This document shows positions 1-6,302 of a stretch of 9,716 nt of DNA, piece after piece; position 1 is the stretch's first letter, and every line of letters begins with the position of its first letter. The position numbers were made by a program, and so were the translations under genes. The notes beneath the pieces are model-generated. The model saw only the letters and a list, made by a program, of their open reading frames with translations. It was not told where the DNA came from and searched no databases. This DNA comes from an uncultured Lachnospiraceae bacterium. Lineage in GTDB: Bacteria > Bacillota > Clostridia > Lachnospirales > Lachnospiraceae. The stretch covers positions 1 through 9,716 of the forward strand of contig CAJTRU010000104.1 in assembly GCA_910579085.1 (NCBI GenBank), written 5' to 3'.

Positions 1-115
1 TAAAAATTCTTTCCTATATTCATTGTTATAGGTATTTTTAGAATTTTCAGGGTTGTTTTACTGTTCAGTTATCAATGTGCTTTGTGCTGCTGGCTTTCTT
101 GCGCCAACGTGTTAT
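1..115 (-). other. Probable rRNA operon leader (5' part of a stable RNA transcript)
   Basis: This is the transcribed region downstream of the promoter at 116-144 and has no reading frame of note. On the minus strand 61-80 reads GCACATTGATAACTGAACAG. This resembles the boxA-like antitermination element (TGCTCTTTGAAAACT-type) found in Firmicute rRNA leaders. The rRNA assignment is inference: the 16S gene itself would have to begin left of base 1. A tRNA or mRNA leader remains possible. Confidence 0.4.
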
Positions 116-179
116 ATATTACCACACCAGCTCTTTCATGTCAACAACTTTTTTTAAAAATTTATTTTAAATTATTATA
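116..179 (-). promoter_or_regulatory. Strong stable-RNA-type promoter with a second upstream -10 box, firing off the left edge
   Basis: On the minus strand the core promoter is -35 TTGACA (139-144), a 17-base spacer, and -10 TAATAT (116-121). A nearly pure A/T stretch (about 148-178) lies directly upstream and could act as an UP element. A second perfect -10 box, TATAAT (174-179), lies further upstream with only a poor -35, so two tandem start sites are possible. Tandem promoters with A/T-rich upstream tracts are typical of rRNA and tRNA operons. The gene driven lies outside the window. Confidence 0.75.
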
Positions 180-246
180 CCCTGTTCTAGTCCGTTTATA
201 CACTATTTCCCAAATAGAAATTATATATATACAGACAAAAGAGCAT

Positions 247-272
247 AAAAAAACACAGTAAACTATACTGCG
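247..272 (-). terminator. Intrinsic terminator of the serine tRNA unit
   Basis: On the minus strand CGCAGTA pairs with TACTGTG (one G-U pair), giving a 7-bp stem with a 5-base loop, followed by seven consecutive T. It begins 4 bases after the discriminator base of tRNA-Ser(GGA), where the end of the tRNA transcript is expected. Confidence 0.75.
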
Positions 273-276
273 TCAA

Positions 277-365
277 CGGAGAAAGAGGGATTTGAACCCT
301 CGCGCCGTTATTAGCGGCCTACTCCCTTTCCAGGGGAGCCCCTTCAGCCTCTTGGGTATTTCTCC
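277..365 (-). tRNA. tRNA-Ser (anticodon GGA), CCA not encoded
   Basis: The reverse complement folds as a class II tRNA. The acceptor GGAGAAA pairs perfectly with TTTCTCC. The anticodon stem-loop is CTCCC-CTGGAAA-GGGAG with anticodon GGA, which reads UCC and UCU. A long variable arm (GGCCGC...GCGGC-like) and a GGTTCAAAT T-loop are present. The long variable arm and discriminator G (277) fit serine identity. The bases after the discriminator are TTG, so CCA must be added after 3' trimming. It lies downstream of tRNA-Ser(UGA) and directly before the terminator. Confidence 0.95.
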
Positions 366-581
366 TTATACTAAGCTCACCATATATCCGGCAGCTTGTA
401 TACAGATTTATCTGTTTACCCATAGCTTCACACCATACCATAAGCTGCTTCTCTGCTTAGGGCATAAAAAAAGCTTCCACCCAGCGGTATAACCCAATGC
501 TATAGAAGTGAACAGCTTTCTTGATTAAGCTACATACACAGTGTTTATTTTTCATTTTAAAATACTATATTACTTTATAAA

Positions 582-667
582 CGGAGAGAGTGGGATTCGA
601 ACCCACGTGCCCGGGTGGGCAAACGGTTTTCAAGACCGCCTCGTTATGACCACTTCGATATCTCTCC
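582..667 (-). tRNA. tRNA-Ser (anticodon UGA), CCA not encoded
   Basis: The reverse complement has acceptor GGAGAGA pairing with TCTCTCC, and an anticodon arm GCGGT-CTTGAAA-ACCGT with anticodon UGA, which reads UCA and other UCN codons by wobble. A variable arm containing GCCCACCCGGGC and a GGTTCGAATCC T-arm are present. The discriminator is G (582) and no CCA follows. It is the first gene after the promoter at 712-740. About 216 bases separate it from tRNA-Ser(GGA), long for a tRNA operon; no convincing second promoter or terminator was found there. Confidence 0.95.
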
Positions 668-711
668 ATATTTAATTATTGTTTTGCGCCATTCCTTAAC
701 AGTGCTTCGCT

Positions 712-740
712 AGTATAACATCATTTTTAATATACGTCAA
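712..740 (-). promoter_or_regulatory. Near-consensus sigma-A promoter for the serine tRNA genes
   Basis: On the minus strand: -35 TTGACG (735-740), a 17-base spacer, and -10 TATACT (712-717). An A/T-rich tract of T and A runs (741-785) lies upstream and may act as an UP element. Transcription would begin near 705, about 37 bases before the tRNA 5' end at 667. Confidence 0.8.
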
Positions 741-790
741 CCCCTTTTTTGAAATTTTTTCAATTTTTTTTAAAAGTGTAATAAATTAAG

Positions 791-824
791 TAAAAACAGG
801 CCTGTACCAGCTTTGCTGGTACAG
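791..824 (-). terminator. Intrinsic terminator of the tsaE-tsaD operon
   Basis: A perfect 10-bp stem (802-811 with 815-824, CTGTACCAGC and its complement) encloses a 3-base loop. On the minus strand it is followed by GCCTG and then five T. It starts 24 bases after the tsaD stop codon and marks the end of the long minus-strand operon. The T-run is offset by a few bases, so it is good but not ideal. Confidence 0.8.
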
Positions 825-848
825 TAAAAAATGTATCTGTAAAGAAAT

Positions 849-1868
849 TTATATGCCAAGTTTAAGGTTAGGTACAGCATTTAAATCCAGTCCGCTCCTT
901 TTCCCTGCCATAAAATTATAATATCCCTGTACCGCAATCATTGCGGCATTATCTGTACAATAAACTGGTGACGGGCAGTAAAGACTGATGCCACTTTTAT
1001 TGCACTCCTCTTCAAGTGCCGCCCTTAAAGCAGAGTTTGCAGCAACACCACCTGCAATTGCTATACGGTTTCCTCCTGACTTTATAGCAGCATCTGTTGC
1101 CTTATTTACTAATACATCAATTACCGCCTGCTGGAAAGATGCCGCAACATCTGCAACATTTACCTCTATATTTTTCATTTCACACCCATTTAAATAATTC
1201 AGCACAGCCGATTTAAGGCCTGAAAAACTAAAACCATACTCATGTCCATCTACTTTGGCACGTGGGAACTCAATGGCATACGGGTTCCCAGACCTGGCAA
1301 GCTTGTCTATTGCAGGCCCGCCAGGATAACTAAGCCCTAAAGCCCTGGCAACCTTGTCAAATGCTTCACCAGCAGCATCATCATGTGTACAGCCTGCCAC
1401 AACAAAATCATTGTACCCATTTACCTGTACAAGATGTGTATGTCCCCCTGATACAACAAGACATAAAAATGGCGGCTCTAATGTATTATGTTCAATATAA
1501 TTAGCTGCTATATGCCCTTCTATATGGTGCACTCCCACAAGTGGTATTCCAGCAGCATAAGCCACTGCCTTTGCTGTGCTTACCCCTGCTAGCAGCGCAC
1601 CAACAAGCCCTGGCCCGTATGTTACACATATAGCACCAATATCACTAAGTTTAACACCTGCACTGGTAATGGCTTCTTCTATTACATAATTTATCCTCTC
1701 AATATGTTTACGTGATGCAATCTCTGGCACAACGCCACCATAAAGCTTATGTATATCAATTTGTGAAGATATAATATTTGACAAAACTTCCCTGCCATTT
1801 TTTACAACAGCCGCTGCTGTTTCATCACAAGAGCTTTCAATTCCAAGTGTTAATATATCTTTTGGCAT
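849..1868 (-). CDS. tsaD: TsaD, tRNA N6-adenosine threonylcarbamoyltransferase
   Basis: TsaD transfers the threonylcarbamoyl group from threonylcarbamoyl-adenylate to A37 of ANN-decoding tRNAs, acting in the cytoplasm with TsaB and TsaE. The product is 339 residues, the usual length. It opens with the ASKHA-type phosphate motif (LGIESSCDET, residues 8-17), carries the metal-binding HxxxH (H115, H119), then SGGHT (140-144), GGPAIDKLA and a late metal-ligand Asp in CTDNAAM (D306). An upstream in-frame TTG at 1916 would add 16 residues. The ATG at 1868 is preferred because GGGGG lies at good spacing before it and homologues start at this MPKDILTLGIESS-like segment. It is the last gene of the operon, 66 bases after the anchored protein gene. 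Confidence 0.97.
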   Translation of the reverse strand: MPKDILTLGIESSCDETAAAVVKNGREVLSNIISSQIDIHKLYGGVVPEIASRKHIERINYVIEEAITSAGVKLSDIGAICVTYGPGLVGALLAGVSTAKAVAYAAGIPLVGVHHIEGHIAANYIEHNTLEPPFLCLVVSGGHTHLVQVNGYNDFVVAGCTHDDAAGEAFDKVARALGLSYPGGPAIDKLARSGNPYAIEFPRAKVDGHEYGFSFSGLKSAVLNYLNGCEMKNIEVNVADVAASFQQAVIDVLVNKATDAAIKSGGNRIAIAGGVAANSALRAALEEECNKSGISLYCPSPVYCTDNAAMIAVQGYYNFMAGKRSGLDLNAVPNLKLGI

Positions 1869-1914
1869 ACCAATCCCCCATACCGCCTGTTGCGGCGCAA
1901 ATAATCCACAGAAC

Positions 1915-1932
1915 AAGAATACTGGTATTCTT
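1915..1932 (-). repeat. Short perfect inverted repeat between the anchored protein gene and tsaD
   Basis: AAGAATAC and GTATTCTT form an 8-base inverted repeat separated by two bases (effectively a 7-bp stem with a 4-base loop). It starts two bases after the upstream stop codon and lies before the tsaD ribosome binding site. No T-run follows on the minus strand, so it is not a standard terminator. An mRNA processing or stabilising hairpin is possible. Confidence 0.5.
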
Positions 1933-1934
1933 AA

Positions 1935-2540
1935 CTATTTTTCTTCTGGCTGTATATCCCCTTCTTCTGCCTTCTGCCAGCCTAATATTTTCCAGTTATT
2001 GTCTTCATCCTGCCTGCACATAAATTTCTCATATACATTTTTACGTTCTGCTTTCTGCTTAATCATGGCACTGCACATGATAGAAACACATTCCCTGCCA
2101 TCAACTTTGCCAGATGATGCAGAACTTCCCTGCCCCACCGTATACATAGATATTTTCTTGTCACTTTTCTGGTACTCATCCCTGTCTTCTTTAAACCTCT
2201 TTAACATGTTTTCCCATGAATTTTCTTCTTCTGCTAGAAATTCTTCATCATAAAGCTTGCGTAACTGTTCTAAAAGCTTCTCAAATTCACTGTCACTTGT
2301 CTTCTCATTATACATACATTTATTATAACGCCAGTATAATTTAAGGACTTCAACAGCGGTTTCAGGATATTTTGTATCTAAATCCTTTTTAATTAATTTT
2401 TCTGTTTCTGTACCTGTTTCTGTCACTTCCTGTACACCATTATCTGGTCTGGATATATAGTAAAATACCCCTATAGCACCTGCTGCCACACATGCCATTA
2501 CAATAAATGCTGCCAGAATTTTTTTGCCTGATTTGCCCAT
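1935..2540 (-). CDS. Membrane-anchored or lipoprotein of unknown function (DUF6715-like)
   Basis: I do not know a function for this 201-residue protein. A basic N-terminus (K3, K6, K7) and hydrophobic stretch (residues 8-29) form a signal anchor. VMAC at 14-17 is a weak lipobox, so lipidation at C17 is possible. The rest is hydrophilic and would lie outside the membrane. It is rich in Glu and Lys, with a predicted helical region (55-125) and a C-terminal segment ending in WKILGW, which resembles the fold of small extracytoplasmic domains. From memory the pattern KxYPxTxxEVxKLYxR, LRKLYDEE and NWKILGW recalls DUF6715 of Clostridia; this was not searched. The start is supported by AGGAGG 8 bases upstream. 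It sits 47 bases after rnz and 66 before tsaD, within the operon. Confidence 0.85.
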   Translation of the reverse strand: MGKSGKKILAAFIVMACVAAGAIGVFYYISRPDNGVQEVTETGTETEKLIKKDLDTKYPETAVEVLKLYWRYNKCMYNEKTSDSEFEKLLEQLRKLYDEEFLAEEENSWENMLKRFKEDRDEYQKSDKKISMYTVGQGSSASSGKVDGRECVSIMCSAMIKQKAERKNVYEKFMCRQDEDNNWKILGWQKAEEGDIQPEEK

Positions 2541-2587
2541 ACATAATACCTCCTGTCTGATTTTCCAGTTCCAGTGTTATATACCTG

Positions 2588-3502
2588 TTATTCTTCTTCT
2601 GGAAACCCAAGTGTAACACTTTTGCAGTCCTTTGCTGCATATGAAGCTGGAAATATTTTTTTAACATCTTTTATATAATCCCCAGGTCTTAAAAGTGAGG
2701 GACTGTAATGGGTAAGCCAGAGTTCTTTAACATCTGCCTCTTTAGCAACCTGTGCTGCTTCACAGAAAGTCATATGCTTGTTTTCAACAGCTTTCTGAAG
2801 CTTGCTCTCTTCCCCATACATACCTTCACATATTAATAAATCGGCATTTCTGGCATTTTCTATTAGGCTTTGTACCGGTCTTGTATCTGTACAGTATGTA
2901 ACTTTTATCCCTTTTCTCGGAGCACCTATAACCATATCTGGTGTATAAAGCTTCCCTTCATATTCAGCACTTTCACCTTTTTGCAGCCTGTTCCAGAGCT
3001 TCACAGGGACGTTATTCTCTTTTGCAAGTTCTGGATAAAACCTGCCTCCCCTTGGAACATTTATTGTATACCCATAACATGGGACATTGTGGTTTACTTT
3101 AAATGCCCTTAGATTATATCCATTAACGGCTATATCCTGTTCTTTTTCATCCAGTTCAATAAATTCCAGCCTGAATGGAAGCCCTGGTGCTATAATAAGC
3201 AGCGAATTAACAATTTTTCCAAGCCCTTTAGGGCCTATAAGCGTAACTGGCTCTGTACGGCAGGAATTGCCCATTGAAAGCAAAAGCCCTGGCAGCCCGC
3301 TTATATGGTCACCGTGGTAATGTGTAAAACATATTGTATCAACAGGGTTTACGCTCCACCCTTTTTCCCTTATTGCTATCTGCGTACCCTCTCCACAGTC
3401 AACCAGCAGGCTGCTTCCGCCAAGCCTTGCCATAAGTGCAGTAAGCCAACGCCCAGGCAGTGGCATCATTCCACTTGTTCCAAGCAAACATAAATCTAAC
3501 AT
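2588..3502 (-). CDS. rnz: Ribonuclease Z (tRNA 3' endonuclease)
   Basis: RNase Z is a zinc-dependent metallo-beta-lactamase-fold nuclease that cuts the 3' trailer of tRNA precursors lacking encoded CCA, leaving a substrate for CCA addition. The 304-residue product shows the hallmark HYHGDH (H61, H63, D65, H66), an upstream DCGEGTQ motif (35-41), H138 (NHNVPCYGY), D206 (CTDTRP), H243 (HMT) and H265 (LTHYSP), which together give the two-zinc site. The region about 146-200 corresponds to the flexible tRNA-binding arm, with a glycine-rich PRGGRFYP. Start chosen at the ATG at 3502, because GGAGG lies 7 bases upstream; an in-frame TTG at 3532 lacks a site. The two CCA-less tRNA-Ser genes in this window are natural substrates. 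Confidence 0.97.
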   Translation of the reverse strand: MLDLCLLGTSGMMPLPGRWLTALMARLGGSSLLVDCGEGTQIAIREKGWSVNPVDTICFTHYHGDHISGLPGLLLSMGNSCRTEPVTLIGPKGLGKIVNSLLIIAPGLPFRLEFIELDEKEQDIAVNGYNLRAFKVNHNVPCYGYTINVPRGGRFYPELAKENNVPVKLWNRLQKGESAEYEGKLYTPDMVIGAPRKGIKVTYCTDTRPVQSLIENARNADLLICEGMYGEESKLQKAVENKHMTFCEAAQVAKEADVKELWLTHYSPSLLRPGDYIKDVKKIFPASYAAKDCKSVTLGFPEEE

Positions 3503-3543
3503 AAACCAGCCTCCATGCTGTGGTCTGTACAACCACCTGGATA

Positions 3544-3759
3544 CTATAGTTCTGTTACATTAGTAACCTCAGGTGGTATTACAAACTTTTTAACCATTTC
3601 ATCATAACACTTTTCACATATAACAAACGAATGTAGTGTTGTATCTTTTCTTGAAAAATACCCCCACTGCTTCCTTGCCTCAAACGCATCCTCTAATAGT
3701 ATATCATTTTCCATATGAAGCTGTCTTCCACACACATTGCAGAATATTTTTTTATTCAT
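3544..3759 (-). CDS. Small four-cysteine (zinc-ribbon-like) protein, unknown function
   Basis: This is a 71-residue protein with two CxxC pairs, CNVC (C7, C10) and CEKC (C48, C51), separated by about 37 residues. The arrangement suggests a single zinc bound by four cysteines, as in treble-clef or zinc-ribbon folds. There is no signal peptide or membrane segment, so a cytoplasmic protein is expected. An ideal AAGGAGG lies 7 bases before the ATG, arguing for real translation. It follows rimI after 142 bases, and rnz starts 41 bases after its stop. I recall similar short proteins in Lachnospiraceae genomes without a known role. Its place among tRNA-maturation genes is the only hint, and a nucleic-acid or protein-binding adaptor is a guess. 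Confidence 0.85.
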   Translation of the reverse strand: MNKKIFCNVCGRQLHMENDILLEDAFEARKQWGYFSRKDTTLHSFVICEKCYDEMVKKFVIPPEVTNVTEL

Positions 3760-3901
3760 GGCAGTTCCTCCTTGGTTTATACATAAATTAAGATGCTATA
3801 TGGACAATCTGCATCTTTTTCTAATAATATATTTTTTATGTATAATTGTATAGTGGAAATGCATGGCACATGGTATAAAAAAACTTCCACCAGGTTTTCC
3901 A
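3760..3901 (-). other. Largest gap inside the operon, A/T-rich with two inverted repeats
   Basis: These 142 bases separate rimI from the four-cysteine gene; elsewhere in the operon gaps are 2-66 bases. Two inverted repeats are visible: GTGGAA (3853-3858) with TTCCAC (3885-3890), and AAGATGC (3790-3796) with GCATCTT (3811-3817). On the minus strand a run of seven T (3877-3883) follows the rimI end closely, but only a weak A-T stem precedes it. The gap could hold partial termination and a secondary promoter; no clear -35/-10 pair was found. Confidence 0.4.
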
Positions 3902-4342
3902 TTATAGTATTTTCTCCATAATAACAGCATCCTCACATGGTTCTTTATAATATTTCTTCCTTTTACCAATTTCCATAAAACCCATTTTTTTATAAAAACA
4001 TATTGCAGGGGAATTGCTTTCCCTGGCTTCAAGCAAAATTCTTGACACACCTTTGTCTTTACAGGACATAACACATCTTTCCAGAAGTTTTTCTGCAATA
4101 TGGCAGCGCCTGTATTCTTCTTTTACAGCTATATTACATAAATCTGCTGTTTCATATAATGCAATTATTGCACAATAAGCAATAACTATGCCATTGTCTT
4201 CTGCTGCCATATAAATATTTCTTTCATCTGTACACATTTTTTTATAGGATGCCTCATCTGTACATGTGCCAAACAAGCGTTTTTCAAATTCTGATACCAC
4301 AGAAGCATCTTCTGGAAGCATCTTCCTGAATTTTATGCCCAT
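3902..4342 (-). CDS. rimI: RimI-type GNAT N-acetyltransferase
   Basis: RimI acetylates N-terminal alanine of ribosomal protein S18 using acetyl-CoA; homologues commonly sit beside tsaB. The 146-residue product has the GNAT core: motif A around 69-87 (NIAVKEEYRRxxIAEKLL) and motif B with E105 and Y117 (LLEARESN...CFYKKMGF), matching the catalytic Glu and Tyr known for Salmonella RimI. Oddity: the pyrophosphate-binding loop normally reads R/Q-x-x-G-x-G/A, but here it is R78-R-C-H81-I-A83, so the first glycine is His. The start ATG lies 2 bases after the tsaB stop codon, with GGGGA inside the tsaB end, suggesting translational coupling. The S18 substrate is inferred, not shown. Confidence 0.92.
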   Translation of the reverse strand: MGIKFRKMLPEDASVVSEFEKRLFGTCTDEASYKKMCTDERNIYMAAEDNGIVIAYCAIIALYETADLCNIAVKEEYRRCHIAEKLLERCVMSCKDKGVSRILLEARESNSPAICFYKKMGFMEIGKRKKYYKEPCEDAVIMEKIL

Positions 4343-4344
4343 AA

Positions 4345-5055
4345 TTAAATTTTCCCCTGCATACGTTCTTCGCGTTCACGCTCAGCCTGTGGTTTGCGCA
4401 GGTAAACCGGCCTGTGCTCTGCCGCGCTCTCATACCTGCCTTCTTTATAATATATAATTCCAAGCATTGCAACAGAAGCAGCACTTTGTTTTGATATATG
4501 TGCAGGTGCAAATGAATAATTCTTATTTCCTTCTTCTAAAATTATATCCTTATATACATCCGCACCATCACCAAGGAAAAGAACCTTTTCACCTGTTGCT
4601 TTAAGCTCAGATAATATATCTTTTATTCCTGTGGCTTTCTGCCCTATAACATTAACCAGCTTTCCATCTGTTATATGGTATGCTGCTGTATACACCTGGT
4701 TCCTCCTGGCATCCATAAGCGGGCATATTATCCCGCTGTAACATGCTGCCCTGTATGCAAGCCCGTCAAGTGCCGGTACTGGAACTAAAGGCTTGTCCAG
4801 TGCCAGGCCAAGCCCCTTTGCAGTTGCAGAACCAATCCTTAAGCCTGTAAATGAGCCAGGGCCTGAAACAACTGCTATTGCATCAAAACTTTCAAGCGGG
4901 ATTTCTGACATTTTTACTACCATATCAACCATTGGAAGCAGTGTCTGTGAATGTGTCTGCCTGTTATTTACAGTAAATTCCGCTATTATATGATTATCGT
5001 CTGCCACTGCTGCTGAAGCAGTTATGCCTGAACTGTCTATTGCTAATACTTTCAT
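4345..5055 (-). CDS. tsaB: TsaB, t6A biosynthesis scaffold subunit
   Basis: TsaB is the catalytically inactive ASKHA-fold partner that dimerises with TsaD and is needed for t6A37 formation. The 236-residue product begins MKVLAIDSSG, the degenerate ATPase-type phosphate motif, and has the signature SGPGSFTGLRIG (64-75) followed by ATAKGL. It lacks the HxxxH metal site of TsaD, as expected. The C-terminal third (about 150-236) is less conserved, ends in a charged tail, and contains the PVYLRKPQAER motif typical of the family's end. GGAGG lies 11 bases before the ATG, a slightly long spacing. It is followed by rimI after 2 bases and preceded by tsaE with a 42-base gap. Confidence 0.97.
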   Translation of the reverse strand: MKVLAIDSSGITASAAVADDNHIIAEFTVNNRQTHSQTLLPMVDMVVKMSEIPLESFDAIAVVSGPGSFTGLRIGSATAKGLGLALDKPLVPVPALDGLAYRAACYSGIICPLMDARRNQVYTAAYHITDGKLVNVIGQKATGIKDILSELKATGEKVLFLGDGADVYKDIILEEGNKNYSFAPAHISKQSAASVAMLGIIYYKEGRYESAAEHRPVYLRKPQAEREREERMQGKI

Positions 5056-5097
5056 TGTATATACAGCCTCCGTTATTTAAAACATGTCCCAGTGCTT

Positions 5098-5538
5098 TTA
5101 TTTTCCTGGGGTATTTATATCTATAATCCTGTAATCAAAACCTTTGCCTAAATCCTTAGATATATTAACCCTTATACAGCCAGGCGGGATAATATCTTCT
5201 ATAAGCCCTGCCCACTCTATAAGGCATACGCCCTTTCCAAAGAAATAGTCTTCATAACCGGTTTCCTCCATCTCATCTGGACCGCCAGTCCTGTATACAT
5301 CAAAATGGTATAAAGGGATACGGCCTGTTTCATAAACCTGCACAATAGTAAAAGTAGGACTATTTATAGTTTCTTCAATCCCCAGCCCCTTTCCAAAACC
5401 TTTTGTAAAAACAGTTTTGCCAGCGCCTAAACCACCATACAGCAGCACAATATCACCAGGGCTGCACCTTTCCCCAAGCATAAGCCCAGCCTCAAATGTA
5501 TCTTTTTCACAAAAGCTTTCAATAACCTGGTTCTCCAT
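5098..5538 (-). CDS. tsaE: TsaE, t6A biosynthesis ATPase
   Basis: TsaE is a small P-loop ATPase that binds the TsaB-TsaD heterodimer and drives turnover during t6A synthesis. The 146-residue product has Walker A GGLGAGKT (35-42), then NSPTFTIV (59-66) and YHFDVYR (77-83), both family signatures, and a Walker B-like VCLIEW (104-109). Length is normal. The start ATG at 5538 lies 6 bases after the stop of the upstream YcxB-like gene, and GAGGA overlaps that stop, so the two are probably translationally coupled. It opens the tsaE-tsaB-rimI core found in many Firmicutes. Confidence 0.97.
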   Translation of the reverse strand: MENQVIESFCEKDTFEAGLMLGERCSPGDIVLLYGGLGAGKTVFTKGFGKGLGIEETINSPTFTIVQVYETGRIPLYHFDVYRTGGPDEMEETGYEDYFFGKGVCLIEWAGLIEDIIPPGCIRVNISKDLGKGFDYRIIDINTPGK

Positions 5539-5544
5539 AAATGC

Positions 5545-6096
5545 CTATTCCTCTTTTCCTTCTGTTTCTGGAGTATCTTCTTCCAGTTCTTCCTCTTCTG
5601 GCTCATAATCCTTATATTTTTCCATCATATCTTTTACAAGCTCTGCCAATTCTTTGAAACTGCTGCCACACTGGCTCTCTGGAAAAATAAAAGCCCTTAC
5701 AGGTGACATATAAAGGTACATTGCATTTTTAACCATCTTCCTTTTGCGTACCTCATACCATTTTACAAATGCCTGCTGTTCCCCCTGGGAAACTTCTATG
5801 CCTTCTTCTGAAATCCTGTAATGCAGGTCATCATTAATACTCTCATTCTTCTTAACCTGTACCCTGGACTTAAAATAAAGCATAACCGGCTGTACTACTG
5901 TAAATAATAACCCTGTTATAACCAGTGCTATTATTGTTGTACTGTCAAAATACTTATACCTGGCTGCGCATAAAACCAGGCTGCCAATACTTATTCCAAG
6001 CCCCACAAGGCCTGACGCTGATGAGTAGGTATGGTGCATTGTAAATGTAAAAAGCTCGCCTGCTGTAAGCCTGATATCAAATTCTGCTTCTCTCAT
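5545..6096 (-). CDS. YcxB-like two-helix membrane protein, first gene of the operon
   Basis: This 183-residue protein of unknown function has two closely spaced transmembrane helices (about 27-45 and 53-73) joined by a short loop. A cytoplasmic C-terminal domain follows (about 90-155) that fits the YcxB-like pattern: an ISEEGIEV strand, a WYEVRKRKMVKNAMYLYM core, and an AFIFPE segment. In typical members the last reads as iPK; here it is FPE. The tail (165-183) is highly acidic. AGGGGA lies 9 bases before the ATG. The stop is 6 bases from the tsaE start, so it is co-transcribed with the t6A genes. Family assignment is by pattern recall; no enzymatic motif is visible. Confidence 0.85.
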   Translation of the reverse strand: MREAEFDIRLTAGELFTFTMHHTYSSASGLVGLGISIGSLVLCAARYKYFDSTTIIALVITGLLFTVVQPVMLYFKSRVQVKKNESINDDLHYRISEEGIEVSQGEQQAFVKWYEVRKRKMVKNAMYLYMSPVRAFIFPESQCGSSFKELAELVKDMMEKYKDYEPEEEELEEDTPETEGKEE

Positions 6097-6248
6097 AATA
6101 ATTATTCCCCTGGTTAAATATTACTTGCTGTCCTTGCAGCCCTTCCTTTAAAATAATGTTGCCCACACCCTTCAGGAGGCAGTATACACCTTCCTTTGAA
6201 GAAACGCCCTGAAAATAAAACTGGCAGGACGGGAAACGTGGACAGTAA
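6097..6248 (-). promoter_or_regulatory. Structured 5' leader of the tsaE operon, function unknown
   Basis: The ends of the leader can pair: 6240-6244 with 6129-6133 (TGTCC with GGACA) and 6245-6248 with 6121-6124 (GTAA with TTAC), closing a domain of about 120 bases. Inside is a hairpin of 6225-6231 with 6205-6211, 7 bp with one G-U pair that forms only in the minus-strand RNA. No terminator-like T-run precedes the coding region. This may be a regulatory RNA domain or chance pairing. Confidence 0.3.
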
Positions 6249-6252
6249 CTAT

Positions 6253-6281
6253 ATAATATAACAAAATAAATAAAAAAACAA
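6253..6281 (-). promoter_or_regulatory. Candidate promoter of the YcxB-tsaE-tsaD operon
   Basis: On the minus strand: -35 TTGTTT (6276-6281), a 17-base spacer, and -10 TATTAT (6253-6258). The -10 box is good and the -35 keeps only the TTG plus A/T-rich context. It is the best match upstream of the operon and would start transcription near 6246. Confidence 0.5.
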
Positions 6282-6302
6282 TATACTATATTCCATATTT
6301 TG

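Noticed and set aside
1869..1916. In-frame TTG extension of tsaD by 16 codons
   Set aside because: The extension lacks a ribosome binding site, does not fit the family N-terminus, and overlaps an intergenic hairpin. The ATG at 1868 has a GGGGG site.
3503..3532. In-frame TTG extension of rnz by 10 codons
   Set aside because: The ATG at 3502 has GGAGG at 7 bases and begins exactly at the conserved N-terminal strand of RNase Z.
3790..3825. Terminator-like hairpin on the plus strand (AAGATGC/GCATCTT followed by T-rich sequence)
   Set aside because: No plus-strand gene lies upstream that would need it; every gene from 849 to 6096 is on the minus strand. The 14-base loop also makes it weak.
3796..4098. 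Open frame of 100 codons on the minus strand overlapping the rimI end
   Set aside because: It overlaps the RimI coding frame and has no ribosome binding site or family resemblance. RimI explains the sequence.
6140..6185. T-box-like string AAGGGTGTGGGC in the tsaE operon leader
   Set aside because: A T-box needs GGGTGGNACCGCG and a competing terminator; neither is present, and the downstream genes are not aminoacyl-tRNA synthetases or amino acid genes.
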